A stretch of 64,000 bases of DNA from Zygaena filipendulae. Its lineage: Eukaryota > Arthropoda > Insecta > Lepidoptera > Zygaenidae. The stretch spans positions 5,920,001 through 5,984,000 of the forward strand of contig OU015666.1 of NCBI GenBank assembly GCA_907165275.2. Reading direction: 5' to 3'. Below, in pieces: positions 41,466 to 53,342 of the stretch. The translations under genes and the position numbers were made by a program. Within the stretch, counting starts at the first letter, position 1; each line of letters starts with the position of its first letter. Under the pieces are notes generated by a model. The model made no database searches. It saw only the letters and a program-made list of their open reading frames with translations, and had not been told where the DNA came from.

Positions 41466-44400
41466 ATGTATGGGATTAACGGAAGTGACTTTCCTCCGGT
41501 CAATGAGGAATCGTTTTGCAAATATGTCCTTTATTGTGAAATTAACAATTCAAGGTAAGAGTGTACCATATAAATTATAATCTTCTGTATCTAAAAAAAA
41601 TTGGGGTTGCTTAATTTTCACATTTGTTCTGTTGCAGTGTTCGTATTTGGGACTTGATTATCTTGATACCAAACGTTTTGTTTATGCTGTTTTTGATAGT
41701 ACGATTCAATAAAGCTCAGTTGAAATTGCGTGCAACTAGTAGTCCTATATTTCTGACTTTCTATACGTTGGTATGGGGTAATGTTATCATTAGCCTAGTA
41801 CGGTGTGTGGTGTCCATGACTGTGAATGCAGCTGTCCCACTTGGTGGCAATGTTGACAAAGTTCTATGGGTTACTGTAAGATTTTTCCTTTTGGCCACTG
41901 AAATGAGTGTTGTCATATTTGGACTAGCTTTTGGTAAGTTACAGCCACAAAATTTAATTACCGATTCTGTAACACTTTTTAGCTTTCTTTAACAATAGAA
42001 ACATTTCTGACATTTCAGGTCATATGGATAGTCGAAGCAGTATTAGATATGTTCTTTTGGCAACCTCACTTATATCCTTGGCTTTTATAACAAGTCAAGG
42101 TACTCTTGAAATTGTGATGCCAGATGACATATTTCGTGTGGAGAGTAGAAGCTATAACCTTTATGGACATGGAGGGATGCTTTTCTGGTTTTCTTCCTCA
42201 GTGATCTTTGCTTTAATATACTTTTTTATATTACTGCTTCCATGGACACCTCTGAGAGAATACCTGGCTTTACCAAGTGAGTGTTTTTTTTATTACCTTT
42301 TAATATAATTATATCAGACATACAATTGCAATAATTAAACTATGTTTCTTACATTTGAAGTTTGTATTGTGTGCCTGTCTGCCAAAAACAAGAATAATAG
42401 AGGTCAACACTGTATTTAACTAGTTATTGCATAAAAAATATGAGCTAATCTAAAAAAGTGTTAATTTTTTGAGATTATCATATTTAATTATGTAAAAAAC
42501 ATTCAATGTATTAATCACTAAAACATAATATAATAAGATGCATTAATTTTACTGTCATAGTTGTTACTAGTTTTATAACAGTTTATTATTATCACAAAGC
42601 TCATAATTTTATGAAATTAGTATTTGTTATATTGTTATTATCATTGAACTCTCACACATTTAAGTGTTTTTCAATATGGAGAAGGTTTACAATTAAACAT
42701 CAAAGTTTTATTGTGTGATTCAGTATCTAGGGATACATATAGTATACACCTACTCCTTCTTAGTAGCCTTTTTTTGGGTTAATTTACCAATTAGCTGATT
42801 TCGACTTTAGGTATATATATTCATATTCATTTATTTTATACATTATACACATTTTATATTGTATATTTTTATATTTTATATGTATACATTACAAAATATA
42901 TACAATGTGTTAATGAATTAACTGAAAACTAGAAAGTAGTTTGCTCAGAATCAACTAGCAAATCGATCGCACTATGTTTTAATATAGGTCATATTTTTTC
43001 ATTTTTATTAGCCCATGTTTAAATTATTTATAATACAATATTTGGCGCGTACACCCGCCTGCAGCAAAAAAATTCGAACCGGTAGGCGCGGGCGTAGCGC
43101 TTGGAATTTCGTAGATAGGTCACCTCCAAACTAATGTTGAATAACTTTTAAAGTATAAATTTTTTCGACATAAAATATATTTTTATCATTTTATTGTTTA
43201 TTTTTTTAAATTGGGTGTATCAGGTTTTCATTTAATTCATTAACACGTTGTATATTAACCTTACAATACTTTGTATATTCAGGGCAAGTAGGTAACTCAA
43301 GTAGGTACATAAATTACCGCGGGTGAAACCGCAGGGCACAGCTAGTCCTATTAATATTATAAATGTGAAAGTGTGGATGTTTGGATGTTTGTATGTTTGT
43401 TACTCTATCACGCAAAAATGGCTGAACGGATTTGGATGAAATTTGGCATGCACGTTGTCAGGGGTACAGAGCAGGACATAGGGAACTTTTTATCCCGGAA
43501 TTCCCGCGGGGACTCCAAAATTACCGCAGGTGAAACCGCGGGGCACAGCTAGTAGTTCATAATTATGTTTTCACTATGAGTAACAAACATCCAAACATCC
43601 ACACTTTCACATTTATAATATTAGTAGGATTGTATACATACACATAATATCTGTCTTGTCTGCACATAATATCTTCGGAGCATTGACCTCTGATAGAGTT
43701 TATTTCCTGCCAAGAGTGTCTCGGGAAAAACACTTTTAACAAAGAAGGATGGCAGCTTCCATATTATAGGGGATCTACTGGATCTCTGGATCTACTAAAC
43801 CGATTTTGTTTTTTTTTTTTTATTATAGGCAACTATGGTAATCCTGAGTGACTTAGGGGACTTTTATCCCAAAATTCCTATGGGAACTTACCGAGGGTGG
43901 AGGGTGAAACCGTGGGGGCAGCTAGTATTATATTAAAATGTATGGTTTGTGTTCCAATTTTGAGATAAGTTAGCAGCAAAATGTTAATTAAATTATTTGT
44001 GGAACAAAGCCCATTTAATTATTTTTTTGTTTATTACGTTTCTATGCGCAGGAGTATTAATTCTGTCAAAGGCAACATAGATTTGCTCCCTGAAGTGCCA
44101 GCTGCCAATCTTCCAGTTTATTGTCTTGTTTCAGTTGTGTTCATTATCCGATATTAATTTGCCATATTTTGTGAAGAAAAAAAATACTTTATATGGAAAA
44201 TGACATTAAGATCTACATAGCTCAGTGTTTTCTTTTTCTAACATTAGCAAAAATAGTGCGCTTGCGCTGTTTATGATGCCACATTTCACAAAACCATGGA
44301 CCACACTTTTCTCCAACGCGAATATTCAACGTTTTAATCTTTTTCTTTAAAAGGCTACTCTTTAAGCACCAAAAAAAATTACTATCCAACTTTGATTTCT

Positions 44401-47400
44401 ATGATAAGTCTTTTTTGTTTGTAATTTTGCCATTCTTCTCTTGTTCATAAACTAATTATAATTCAATTCTTATCAGTGTCATAATATTTTCATTAAAGTA
44501 ACATTTGACATTTGCCATTAGATAAAACAAGTATCCTAGCTATGATATAAAATACACCTTACATAATACCTATGAGCTACGAGATTCAATACTAGGTACT
44601 TTTTACTATCTTATAATATCATTGCTTGTCAAACTAATTTCTTTCTCTATCTTAATTCCTATTTTGTTACAAAAATTTGCGTTAATAGTTACCGTTGCGA
44701 TAGTGAGTGAAGTCGGAGTCCGAGCCGAGGGCAAGGGCATACGATTTTCAACGGTATTTGCAAGGATTAAAACTGGAGACAAAAAAACTGCACCAGCGCG
44801 TAATGTTGAGTAAATGTCACACGTGTTCAATAAGCTGCATTATGATCTTAACCGCGGTGCAATAAGAGCCACTTTTCATAAAGTTTGCTCATGCAAGTGT
44901 GTTGAAAAAATATTAATATTAAGTGCATACCTAACCATCTGTTAATTTCATTTTTGTCGTTGTTAATAGTGTGCTGGACACTATTTAAATTTATTGAGAC
45001 ATTACCTCGGTTTTATCTGCTGAACCCGTATATGTGTTAACAACATAATGCATGACATAATTTAATTACTTTGACTTAACTTTATTCAATACTAGCTGAC
45101 TCCCGCGGTTTCACCCGCGGCTATTTCGGAGTAATAGTAAAGTTATTCAATAAAAATAAAAAAAAAACAAATCTCAATAATGGTGCAGGTATACTAGTGA
45201 CAGTGCAGTGTGACCATGCTTGCCGGCCTATAATAATGTCATGCACGTACAAGTACAACGCAAGTGTGGTCTAAAATTTTGTAGTTTTGTCTGACGAAAT
45301 GATAAAATTCTCGTAATTTAATAATAAAAATGTTTGGACATAGCGCCACCTGAACCCAGACTTAGCAGAGCTTGTACCGTGGCCTGGGCACCAGAAAACT
45401 AATATAATTATTATATTTACTTACATATAGTTTTTTTGGTAAATATGTACATACCATACCTAAGTGGTACTTATGATATACTAGCTGTCCCCCGCGGTTT
45501 CACCCGCGGTAATTTCAGAGTTCCCGTGGGAATTGCAGGATAAAATATAGATATAAACCTTCCTCATGAATCACTCTATGTATTGGTGAAAACCGCATGA
45601 AAATCTCAGCATACATAGGGACACACAAATCGAACCAGCAACATCTGGCGTAGCAGTCAGTTATTGTACCACTAAACCAACGAGGTCGAAAAGTTTGTAG
45701 TTTCGTCAGGCGACACAGAGTTAAAACTCGTGATTTGATTGCAGCGAAACTGTCATTCTACTTGTACGTGTTGCTGCTGGCCTTGCTGGACACCACGCAG
45801 GCGGTGGGCACTGGCCTTCTCCAGTGGGGCTCCTCGCGGCCCGGTTTCTGCGTAGTCGATGTCACCTCGTGGCTCTACTTCTCGTTGTACACACCCCTTG
45901 TCTATCACACGTTCCTTAGCGAGTTCTTTAGGTAAGTTTTGAAGCGAATCTTCATTGAGTACGCCGAGAGTAAAGATTCATATTATTTAAATTTGAATGC
46001 AATGTTCTAAAACTATTACGTCGCGAAAAGAACCAAAAATAAGTACTCGGCCATAGAGAAAGAAAGAGAACTATGCTATACATAATTATGTTTTTACAGA
46101 AATATCTATTTGTAAATTAAAAATTTGTAATAGAATGTAGACATTGGAATACTCGAGTCACGTACATTTTTTGTTAGATAAGCTTACAAGCTAGTTAGCT
46201 AATTAAGCCTTAAACGCTTATTACACTTTAAAATTTGTCGGACACCAATGTAGGAAATCGGAAGGTGTAATCGAAGTTAGAACAGTTGGTTCGGATTTAG
46301 GATCAGTGAGTGAGAGATAGAGCGAGTCGATTTAGGTTACAATTCAGTGTAGTGTGATCACTCGCTCTCTCTCTTTCTCTCACTCACTGATCCTAAATTG
46401 TACCAGATTTAGATTCCATAAATTGGAAGTAGTATAATAAGCCCATTATATATAAAAACTAGCTGTCCCCCGCGATTTCATCCGCGGTAATTTCGGAGTT
46501 TCCGCGGAGGTTGCGGGAAAAAAGTACCTACACTATGTCCTTCTTTATACCCCGACAGTAGTTTACGGTGATTAGCTGTTCCCCGCATTAGTGCCCGAGT
46601 TCCCGTGGGAATTCCGGCATGAAAACTACCCTATCTTTTAAGTTAGACCATATTATAAATGGTTACAAAATTTTATCATAATCCGTTCAGTAGTTTCGGA
46701 GTCCATCGCGGACAAACAACGTGACACGTGATTTATATACATATACTAGCTGTCCCCCGCGATTTCATCCGCGGTAATTTCGGAGTTCCCGCGGAGATTG
46801 CGGAAAAAAGTACTCTATGTCCTTCAGTTCCCGAGGGAATTCCGGGATAAAAACTATCCTATCTTTTAAGTTGGACCATATTATAAACGGTTGCAAAATT
46901 TTATCAAAATCCGTTCTGTAGTTTCGGAGTCCATCGCGGACAAACAACGTGACACGTGATTTATATATATTAGACTAGCTGTCCCCCGCGATAATTTCGG
47001 AGTTCCTGCGGAGGTTGCGGGAAAAAAGTACTCTATGTCCTTCAGTTCCCGAGGGAATTCCGGGATAAAAACTATCCTATCTTTTAAGTTGGATCATTTT
47101 ATGAATGATTACAAAATTTTATCAAAATCGGTTCAGTAGTTTCGGAGTCCATCGCGGACAAACAACGTGACACGTGATTTATATATATTAGATAGATTAA
47201 GATAAGATAAGATATATTTCTCACATTATTTAAACTATACTAATACCTATTATAAAGAGGTAAAGTTTGTGAGGTTATAGGGGGTAATCTCTGGATCTAC
47301 TGAACCGATTTTGAAAATTATTTTACTAATGGAATGCTACAGTGTTCCTGAGTGTCAAAGGGTACTTCTTATCCCTGAATTCTCCCGGAACTCCGAAATT

Positions 47401-50400
47401 ACCGCGACCGCGGGGGAACAGCTAGTCTATACTAAATAAATATTATAAAGAGGAAAGATTTGTATGTAAGTATGTTTGTAACGAATTGGCTCAAAAAGTA
47501 CCTACTGGACCGATTTAAAAAAAAATTTAACATTTGAATGCTGGTTCACTGGAATCACTGGTTAATATAGGCTATATTGTAATTCGGAATTCCCGCGGTA
47601 ACTCCAAAATTACCGCGGGTGAAGCTAGGGAACAGCTAGTCTTTAATAAACTGACACGCTTATACCTACCTTTAGTATTGAATTAAGTGTATTATCAGTT
47701 GATTAATTGGCTAATTGACAAAAAAATTTTTTTTAGTCCGTCGTGTAGATTAGTAAAAAATATTGGACACGTATTTTTTCTTTTTTTACGTACTCAAAAA
47801 ATAACAGAGATACATAGAGTTGAAATTTCGCGTGACGTCACAATTCTGTGCGGTTTGTATGGCGCTTATAATGAATATTGACGTCACGAGCCCCCCACCC
47901 TAAACTTTAATGCGCTTTATCTATGTTCATTTTCATTAAATTGAAAAAGCAAAAAATACGTGTCTATTATTTTTTTATTTTCTAACTGACGGACTAATTA
48001 GAATTTTGATATTCATACCTTGGAGAATACCCAATTGTACAAATCGTGTGACTCGACAGTGTGTCTCAGCCGAGCATCATGTTCTCGTACAAGGCTCAGA
48101 TGGATGAACCCCTGGACGACGATCAAGTGTCCCTGCCACATCAGCAGAGCTTCAGCTCGCTCAAAACCGATTCTGATTATATATACCAGGTAAAGTAGGT
48201 AGCTAATTTTATCAGCGAGACCTAAAAGTGGCGTTACAGCGCGATTTTTGGACGCTGCCGCAGTCGGCGCTAAAGAAACTACTAGAAAAGCTAAATCACT
48301 AGCTGTTCCTCGCGGTTTTACTCGCGTTAATTTCAGTGTTCACGCGGGGATTCCGGGATAAAACCCTATTTCCTTTTCTGTAGGTACCCCTGACAACGTA
48401 TATCAAACATTCATGATGATCAATTGAGTATTTATGAGCATTTATAATATAAGTACCTATGGATTGAGCTGAGCTCTAAAGTCTTAACTCTTAACATTCT
48501 TAACTCACCGAAACCTAAGCCGAAATTTTTATGTTTTTGCGGAATCCAAAGAAATAGTAGTGTCCATAAGATAAATTAAGTAGGAAGCAGCCGTAATGTG
48601 GGACAATATCAAATTGAATTTCGACAAATTGAATGGCGATCGGAGGAAGACATCATGGCACAAGCATGCATCGTGCATCACTCTTTGTGTGATCACTGTT
48701 TATCAAGATATTCCTTAATCTGTACTAATACTAGCTGTACCTCGCGGTTTCACCAGCTGAAATTTCAGAGATACCGCGGGAATTCCGGGACACAAAGTAC
48801 TATGTCCTTTTTTGTATCCCGGGCAACTTGTATCCAAAATTTCATGAGATTTCACCAATCACCGGCGTTAATTTCGGAATTCCCGCCGGAATTCTGGGAA
48901 AAAAGTATCCTATGTCCTTCTCTGTACCATACGTACCTCTGACAACGTGCTACATTTCATGATGATCGGTTGAGCCGTTAAAAGGTGAAAGCGTAACAGA
49001 CAGAGTTACTTTCGCATTTATAATACTAGTAGGGACAAAGAGATTTAGTTTGTGAGGTTGTAGGGGGTAATCTCGGGATCTACTGAAACGATTTTGAGAA
49101 TTCTTTTACAAATAGAAAGCCACGTTATTTGCGAGTGTCGTAGGCTATATTGCAACCCGGAATTCCGCGGGAATTCCGAAATTACCGCGGATGAGACAGT
49201 GGGGGACAGCTGGTAATTTGATATAGAACGTACGACTGTCGACTAAAACTTAACGTTTATCGTCAGCAGAGTAACAGTGTATACGACAGCACTCTGTTCG
49301 AAGCCGGCGGCACCACGCCGATGAACCCGGTGTACAGCGCCTCGCTGCAGAGTCCCGACTCCATCGCGTCCGGCCAGTCCATCGAGGTAGGTGCCACCAC
49401 CTCCGGATTTCAGAGTCAAAACATGCCTTCGACATAACAATAATCACCGTCAACATAAAACGGTGATAACTCCCATGAATCCAAAGAGATAAATTTACAT
49501 AGGTACTAGGTATATACATAGAATGCTACGTCTTTAATATTAGTAGCTCTAATAACCACTTACCTAATTAATTATTACATATTTTTTTTTTTATAAATCT
49601 CGTGAATACGGTTATTGTTTTAATCCGATTAAAACTAATTGTGATCAGTGATATGAACCTTTGATCAATGGATTTATTTGTTGAGATGTATACTGTCCTT
49701 GTGTTGCATTGCATTGTGTGAATTATCCATCCATTGAAATGAAATATGAATAGAATAATAATTAGAGATAAATATTTTAGAACTGATACTTAGTTCTGAG
49801 TTGTGTTGCAATTTAAATTCTGATGAATATTTACTGTGACAATTTGATAGTCATTATATATTATATAATTTTGTTTGCTGTCATGTTATGCATGCAGTTT
49901 AAGTGATAATAAATAGTAGGTAAAATGGTATAGGTACCTAAGATAATTTTAATATAGCATTATTTCTTAATAATGCTCGCAAAATCGAATTTTATTATTA
50001 TATTTACTTAATAGGTTATTGTTCTCATTCAAATTACATATGTGTAGTATAAACATAATTAATTTTAGGTTAAAATGTTTATTGCTATATTTATCAATAA
50101 GGAAAATTTCTGTTTTGTTAAGATTTTTTTTTTATTGTTTTATTTTGGCCATATATTATCATTACCTATGTACTTTTCAATCAAAAGGCGAATCTTTCAA
50201 CAATTTTGTTTGTAAAGTTCGTTTGAAATTTTTCCTCAGGTTTGAAAGAATTCGAATTAGGTACCGAAAGAACTGTCATAAGAGGTAGAGGTAAAAAAGT
50301 TATGGCACTGTAAGTACAGTCAGCATCAAAAATATGTAAACACCTTTCTCAGTTAAATTCAATTTAAAAGTTGCCATTTAATAAAAAAGAAGAAGAAGAT

Positions 50401-51315
50401 TCAACAACTAGCTGTCAATAGTGTTTTCATATTTCTGGCTGTTTGTACTTTAACGTTTTCAAAAAAATTTAGCAATAATATTGTAATCCGGGAATAATCA
50501 TCTCGTGATATCATAGCAGTATTTTAAAGTAAATGATGCAATTTATTTTAAGTATCATTCAGAACAAAAGTCCTTGTGGTATTTAAATACCATACCATAA
50601 GAGTATCTATCAGTATAGAGTATTACAATAGGATGTACGTAATGTACCGACTACCGGCACTGTGATTATATTGTTTGTTATTTCTTTTTATTGTTTTTTA
50701 AATCATTGGGAAGTCGTCTTACTACAAAGAAGATTTCAAAACTGACCATAATATTTAAAAATGGCGATTCCTGAATATTCTCATTTTATCATTAGGTACA
50801 TCAAGTTTCGTAATGAAAGTTACATAATATTTAAAAATGGCGATTCCTGAATATTCTCATTTTATCATTACATCAAGTTTCGTAATGAAAGTTACATATA
50901 CCTGTAAAGTTAATATCTGGTAGAACTCCAGAATCCCATCTTATTTGTAAAGGGAAAGACCGCACACATATTTTGGCGACAGATTGATTTAGGTCAGATT
51001 TGGTCAATTTTTATTTTAGGATGATAAGACAAAATGTCAATTCCTGTAAGTAGGTATGTACGTCTATTTAGAATGTTTTCTCCATTTATTTGTGATATCA
51101 CATATTATGTATAGATTACCTATTAAATCTTATTTGAAGTGATATTTTCGCTTGGTAATGTATTTTTGTTGATTTTTCTTTTAGGTATCTAAGAGTAACT
51201 ACTTACTTAATAAAATTTAATGACTTTTAATGGTTCTTTTAATTATTGTCGCAATACTGTCAACTGTGTGCAGAAGCCACACACCACAACGTCATCGAAT
51301 ACCTGGTTTGACTAG
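41466..51315 (+). CDS. TPRA1: Transmembrane protein adipocyte-associated 1 homologue (TPRA1/TPRA40)
   Basis: Seven exons join in phase: 41466-41554, 41638-41933, 42019-42276, 45745-45931, 48060-48189, 49267-49386 and 51274-51315, giving 373 residues, the length of the human protein. Recognisable blocks are VRIWDLIILIPNVLFMLFL, SSPIFLTFYTLVW, RCVVSMTV, RFFLLATEMSVVIFGLAFGHMDS, TQ/SQGTLEI, YNLYGHGGMLFW, LPWTPLREYL, KLSFYLYVLLLALL, YFSLYTPLVYHTFL and FSYKAQMDE. Seven hydrophobic segments are visible, consistent with an orphan seven-pass (GPCR-like) membrane protein. The cytosolic tail is Ser/Gln-rich. The last exon (HTTTSSNTWFD-stop) is short and resembles the HTGSINSTDSERW tail of vertebrates. 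Exon 6 begins at a tandem cagcag acceptor. The introns are full of Helitrons. Confidence 0.93.
43290..43927 (+). mobile_element. Cluster of four Helitron copies (TPRA1 intron 3)
   Basis: A 3' end closes with CTAG at 43342-43345. The next element begins with the following T (tcctattaatattataaatg) and ends CTAG at about 43549-43552. A minus-strand 5' end follows (43575-43631, 'ttataatattagtagga'), then a plus copy ending 'accgtgggggcagctag' at 43924. The 43346-43552 copy is essentially complete. Confidence 0.85.
45092..45135 (-). mobile_element. Helitron 3'-end fragment
   Basis: 'ctagctgactcccgcggttt' followed by 'cacccgcggctatttcggag' is a minus-strand 3' terminus, starting with CTAG at 45092-45095. 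The remainder is missing. Confidence 0.75.
45481..45692 (-). mobile_element. Helitron joined to a reversed tRNA-like SINE fragment
   Basis: CTAG at 45481 begins a minus-strand Helitron with the 'cctcatgaatcactct...cagcatacataggga' block. At 45632-45692, 'cgaaccagcaacatctggcg...accactaaaccaacgaggtcg' is, on the minus strand, a tRNA-like head with 'ttggtttagtggta' and 'tggttcg'. It lies just before exon 4 of TPRA1. Confidence 0.65.
46208..46443. mobile_element. MITE family D with internal hairpin (TPRA1 intron 4)
   Basis: The ends 'gcttattacact' and 'agtataataagc' form imperfect terminal repeats. The interior has a long inverted repeat 'taggatcagtgagtgagaga' / 'tctctcactcactgatccta' around 46300-46400. 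The left part resembles 16678-16830. Confidence 0.75.
46459..47639. mobile_element. Array of at least five Helitrons (TPRA1 intron 4)
   Basis: Three minus-strand copies start with 'ctagctgtcccccgcga' at 46459, about 46746 and about 46976, and each ends with 'caaacaacgtgacacgtgattta'. Two plus-strand copies follow, ending in CTAG at about 47422 and at 47636-47639. The first three share their internal deletions, so they probably arose by tandem duplication rather than by independent insertion. Confidence 0.88.
47733..47997. mobile_element. MITE with TTAGTCCGTC terminal repeats
   Basis: TTAGTCCGTC at 47733 and GACGGACTAA ending at 47997 are exact inverted termini. The sub-terminal 'gacacgtattttttc' and 'aaaaaatacgtgtc' also pair. 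The interior carries 'gtgacgtcac' and 'accctaaactttaatgcgct', shared with 11377-11620 in reverse. Confidence 0.85.
48299..49214. mobile_element. Three further Helitrons (TPRA1 intron 5)
   Basis: One minus copy starts CTAG at 48299 and fades by about 48440. A second minus copy runs from CTAG at 48731 to 'ttataatactagtaggga' at 49035. A plus copy runs from about 49036 to 'acagtgggggacagctgg' at 49213, with the terminal CTAG mutated. Confidence 0.8.
49440..51270. other. TPRA1 last intron, mostly unique sequence
   Basis: AT-rich intron. It holds a tandem duplication at 50750-50899 and the word 'catcaaaaatatgtaaacacctt' at 50325, shared with 35146. No other gene was seen. Confidence 0.55.
50750..50899. 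repeat. Tandem duplication, about 75-bp unit, two copies
   Basis: 'taatatttaaaaatggcgat' begins at about 50750 and again at about 50826. The two units are identical except for five extra bases (aggta-like) in the first. This is a recent local duplication. Confidence 0.9.
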
Positions 51316-51623
51316 AGTGCTTGCAATGATAATATAAGTAGGTACCTATTAAAGGAAGTGACGACCTAACAAACAGTAGTAGTGTAGTTAATAATTACAT
51401 TATTAATTTTATTTATTCTGTGTCAAAAACGGAAAGGAATAATTAAATGCAGGTACATTTTATGCCCATGGTATTTTTGCGATTTGAACATAGTTAACTT
51501 TTGTGAGTTATATTAAAATGAGCGAAAATTTTACAATCGACTTTGGTCAAAATGGTTTTATTATCATAGAATTAATTTAAGTAATAATAATAAATTTCGG
51601 ATTCACCAAGCTGTTGATTAATG

Positions 51624-53342
51624 TTAAAATTCTTCCTGAATAAATGGATGTTTTAAGCAGTCTGTATTCGAGAGTCTTTGTTTGGGATCTAGAACTAACA
51701 TTTTATCTAAGAGATCCTTCAGTTGCTTAATTTTTCTATCTTCGTTTATTGACACGATACTGTTGTAAGACTTCTTTAATTCTTTCTCTAGATCTCTAAC
51801 AGCATTTATATTATTCATTTCAACATACTTTTCTCTCTCTGTGACTCCATCTTTTTTGTGTAGGAGAAAATTATTATTATAATTGAAATGTTGATCTTTA
51901 AATTTGCCTTTTCGAATCAATTTGCTGGGTATTCTACCTTTTAAATCCATAAAACATTTCAACATTTTATTATTGGAGCTCCCAGTGAACATTATTTTTC
52001 CGGTCGCCATCTCGTATATTGTACAGGCCGTTGACCATGTGTCTACGCTATAATTATATGGTACACCTAATATTATTTCTGGTGCTCTATAAAATCTTGA
52101 AACCAAATATGGAGTGGGTTCGTTTTCATCAACTTTAGCAGCAGATCCGAAATCGCAAAGTTTTAAAACATTTTTCTTTTCGTTTACCAATATATTGTCA
52201 GGTTTTATATCTGCATGCACAACACCAACTTTTTTAAGGAGTCTTAATGCAAGTAGCAGTTGTCGACTGTAACTCATCAGTGCCTTCATGTTCAGGCCTT
52301 GGTGTCTTCCATATTTTTTAATAATACTTCTCATATCCATGAAAAGTGGTTCTAGAACCAGACATAGATGCCCTTTGTGCATAAAATAACCTAGTAATTT
52401 TATGCAATGGTATTTTCCTTCAGGGTCGGCATTACTTAACTCTTTAAGTGTTGCAATTTCTTTTAGCCCTGTTTGATACATCAAGTCATTGTTTCTAATA
52501 ATTTTAATGGCTACATCAGCGTTTCTTTCATTACTATCTTGGGCACGGGCCACATTAGCGAAAACTCCTTGCCCTAACAAAGATTTTAAGGTGTATCTAT
52601 TATTATTAATCTTTTCTCCTAGTTTAATATTATAATATCCTTCTGAATCATCCCAGTTATCAATTAATTGAGCATTGTCGTTATTATCTTGGACCATATT
52701 ATCTGGCATACTAATAAAATCATCATTTTCTGAGAACATATCAGTAGTAGTTTTTTTTAACTCTGTTATCATTTTTACTGGAGATTTCCTGTTATATTCG
52801 AAATTTTTTACATTAGATTTATTAACGATTTCATTAATTGAATTCTGATTATCACATTTATGTTTTAGTTTTTCTAAAAGCTCCTTGCGTTTTTTCCGCC
52901 TTTCTTCTATTATAGTCTCCTCATCTTCTGACTCTACTAATGTGTAGTTGACATGTTTTTCAGGTGACAATTCTCTTGCAGGTCGCTTTGTTAAATAAAT
53001 TTTATCATTACTGTACTGTTTTTTTGAATGTACTCTATTCATTTGCACATCACTATTAGCCCGTTTTCTATTATTCTTCAATTCATGGCTATTTCTTATA
53101 TTACTATCATATTGTTTATCAATTTCTTTTATTTCTCTTTTGAGAGTGTGCTTTTTCTTTAAAAGTTCTTCTAAACTGGACCTGCTTCTTTCTGGCAATG
53201 GTGGAGTCCTAGATTCTAGGTGATGATATTTACTGCTATCTTTACTATTTCTGCTTTTTCTTGATCTCGATTTAACTTCTTCATGATCACTTACATTTCT
53301 TGAGGATTTACTTTTTGAATGTCCATAGTAAGGTTCTGCCAT
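51624..53342 (-). CDS. PRPF4B: PRP4-type splicing kinase (PRPF4B/Prp4k), short intronless form
   Basis: A single exon of 572 codons. The first 230 residues are charged and disordered with SR-like bits (KSRSRKSRNSK, PERSRSS, ELSPEKH), a coiled-coil-like LLKKKHTLKREIKEID and EERRKKRKELLEKLK. The kinase domain starts at NWDDSEGYY and contains the glycine loop GQGVFANV, VAIKIIRNN (catalytic Lys), the catalytic loop HADIKPDN typical of PRP4, DFGSA, and the activation segment YLVSRFYRAPEIILG with the conserved Tyr. It ends in LLDKMLVLDP...HPFIQEEF. PRP4 kinase phosphorylates tri-snRNP proteins during spliceosome activation. The vertebrate protein is about 1000 residues with a longer SR region. A 3' splice-site-like 'tttctttacag' lies upstream (about 53385), so a 5' UTR intron is possible. 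Confidence 0.95.
   Translation of the reverse strand: MAEPYYGHSKSKSSRNVSDHEEVKSRSRKSRNSKDSSKYHHLESRTPPLPERSRSSLEELLKKKHTLKREIKEIDKQYDSNIRNSHELKNNRKRANSDVQMNRVHSKKQYSNDKIYLTKRPARELSPEKHVNYTLVESEDEETIIEERRKKRKELLEKLKHKCDNQNSINEIVNKSNVKNFEYNRKSPVKMITELKKTTTDMFSENDDFISMPDNMVQDNNDNAQLIDNWDDSEGYYNIKLGEKINNNRYTLKSLLGQGVFANVARAQDSNERNADVAIKIIRNNDLMYQTGLKEIATLKELSNADPEGKYHCIKLLGYFMHKGHLCLVLEPLFMDMRSIIKKYGRHQGLNMKALMSYSRQLLLALRLLKKVGVVHADIKPDNILVNEKKNVLKLCDFGSAAKVDENEPTPYLVSRFYRAPEIILGVPYNYSVDTWSTACTIYEMATGKIMFTGSSNNKMLKCFMDLKGRIPSKLIRKGKFKDQHFNYNNNFLLHKKDGVTEREKYVEMNNINAVRDLEKELKKSYNSIVSINEDRKIKQLKDLLDKMLVLDPKQRLSNTDCLKHPFIQEEF

Noticed and set aside
43570..43631. Independent short inverted repeat
   Set aside because: It is simply the 5' end of a Helitron in reverse orientation next to a plus-strand copy.
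49387..49437. TPRA1 ending by read-through of exon 6
   Set aside because: A good GT donor at 49387 and an in-phase final exon at 51274, giving the family length, are a better fit. Read-through remains a minor possibility.
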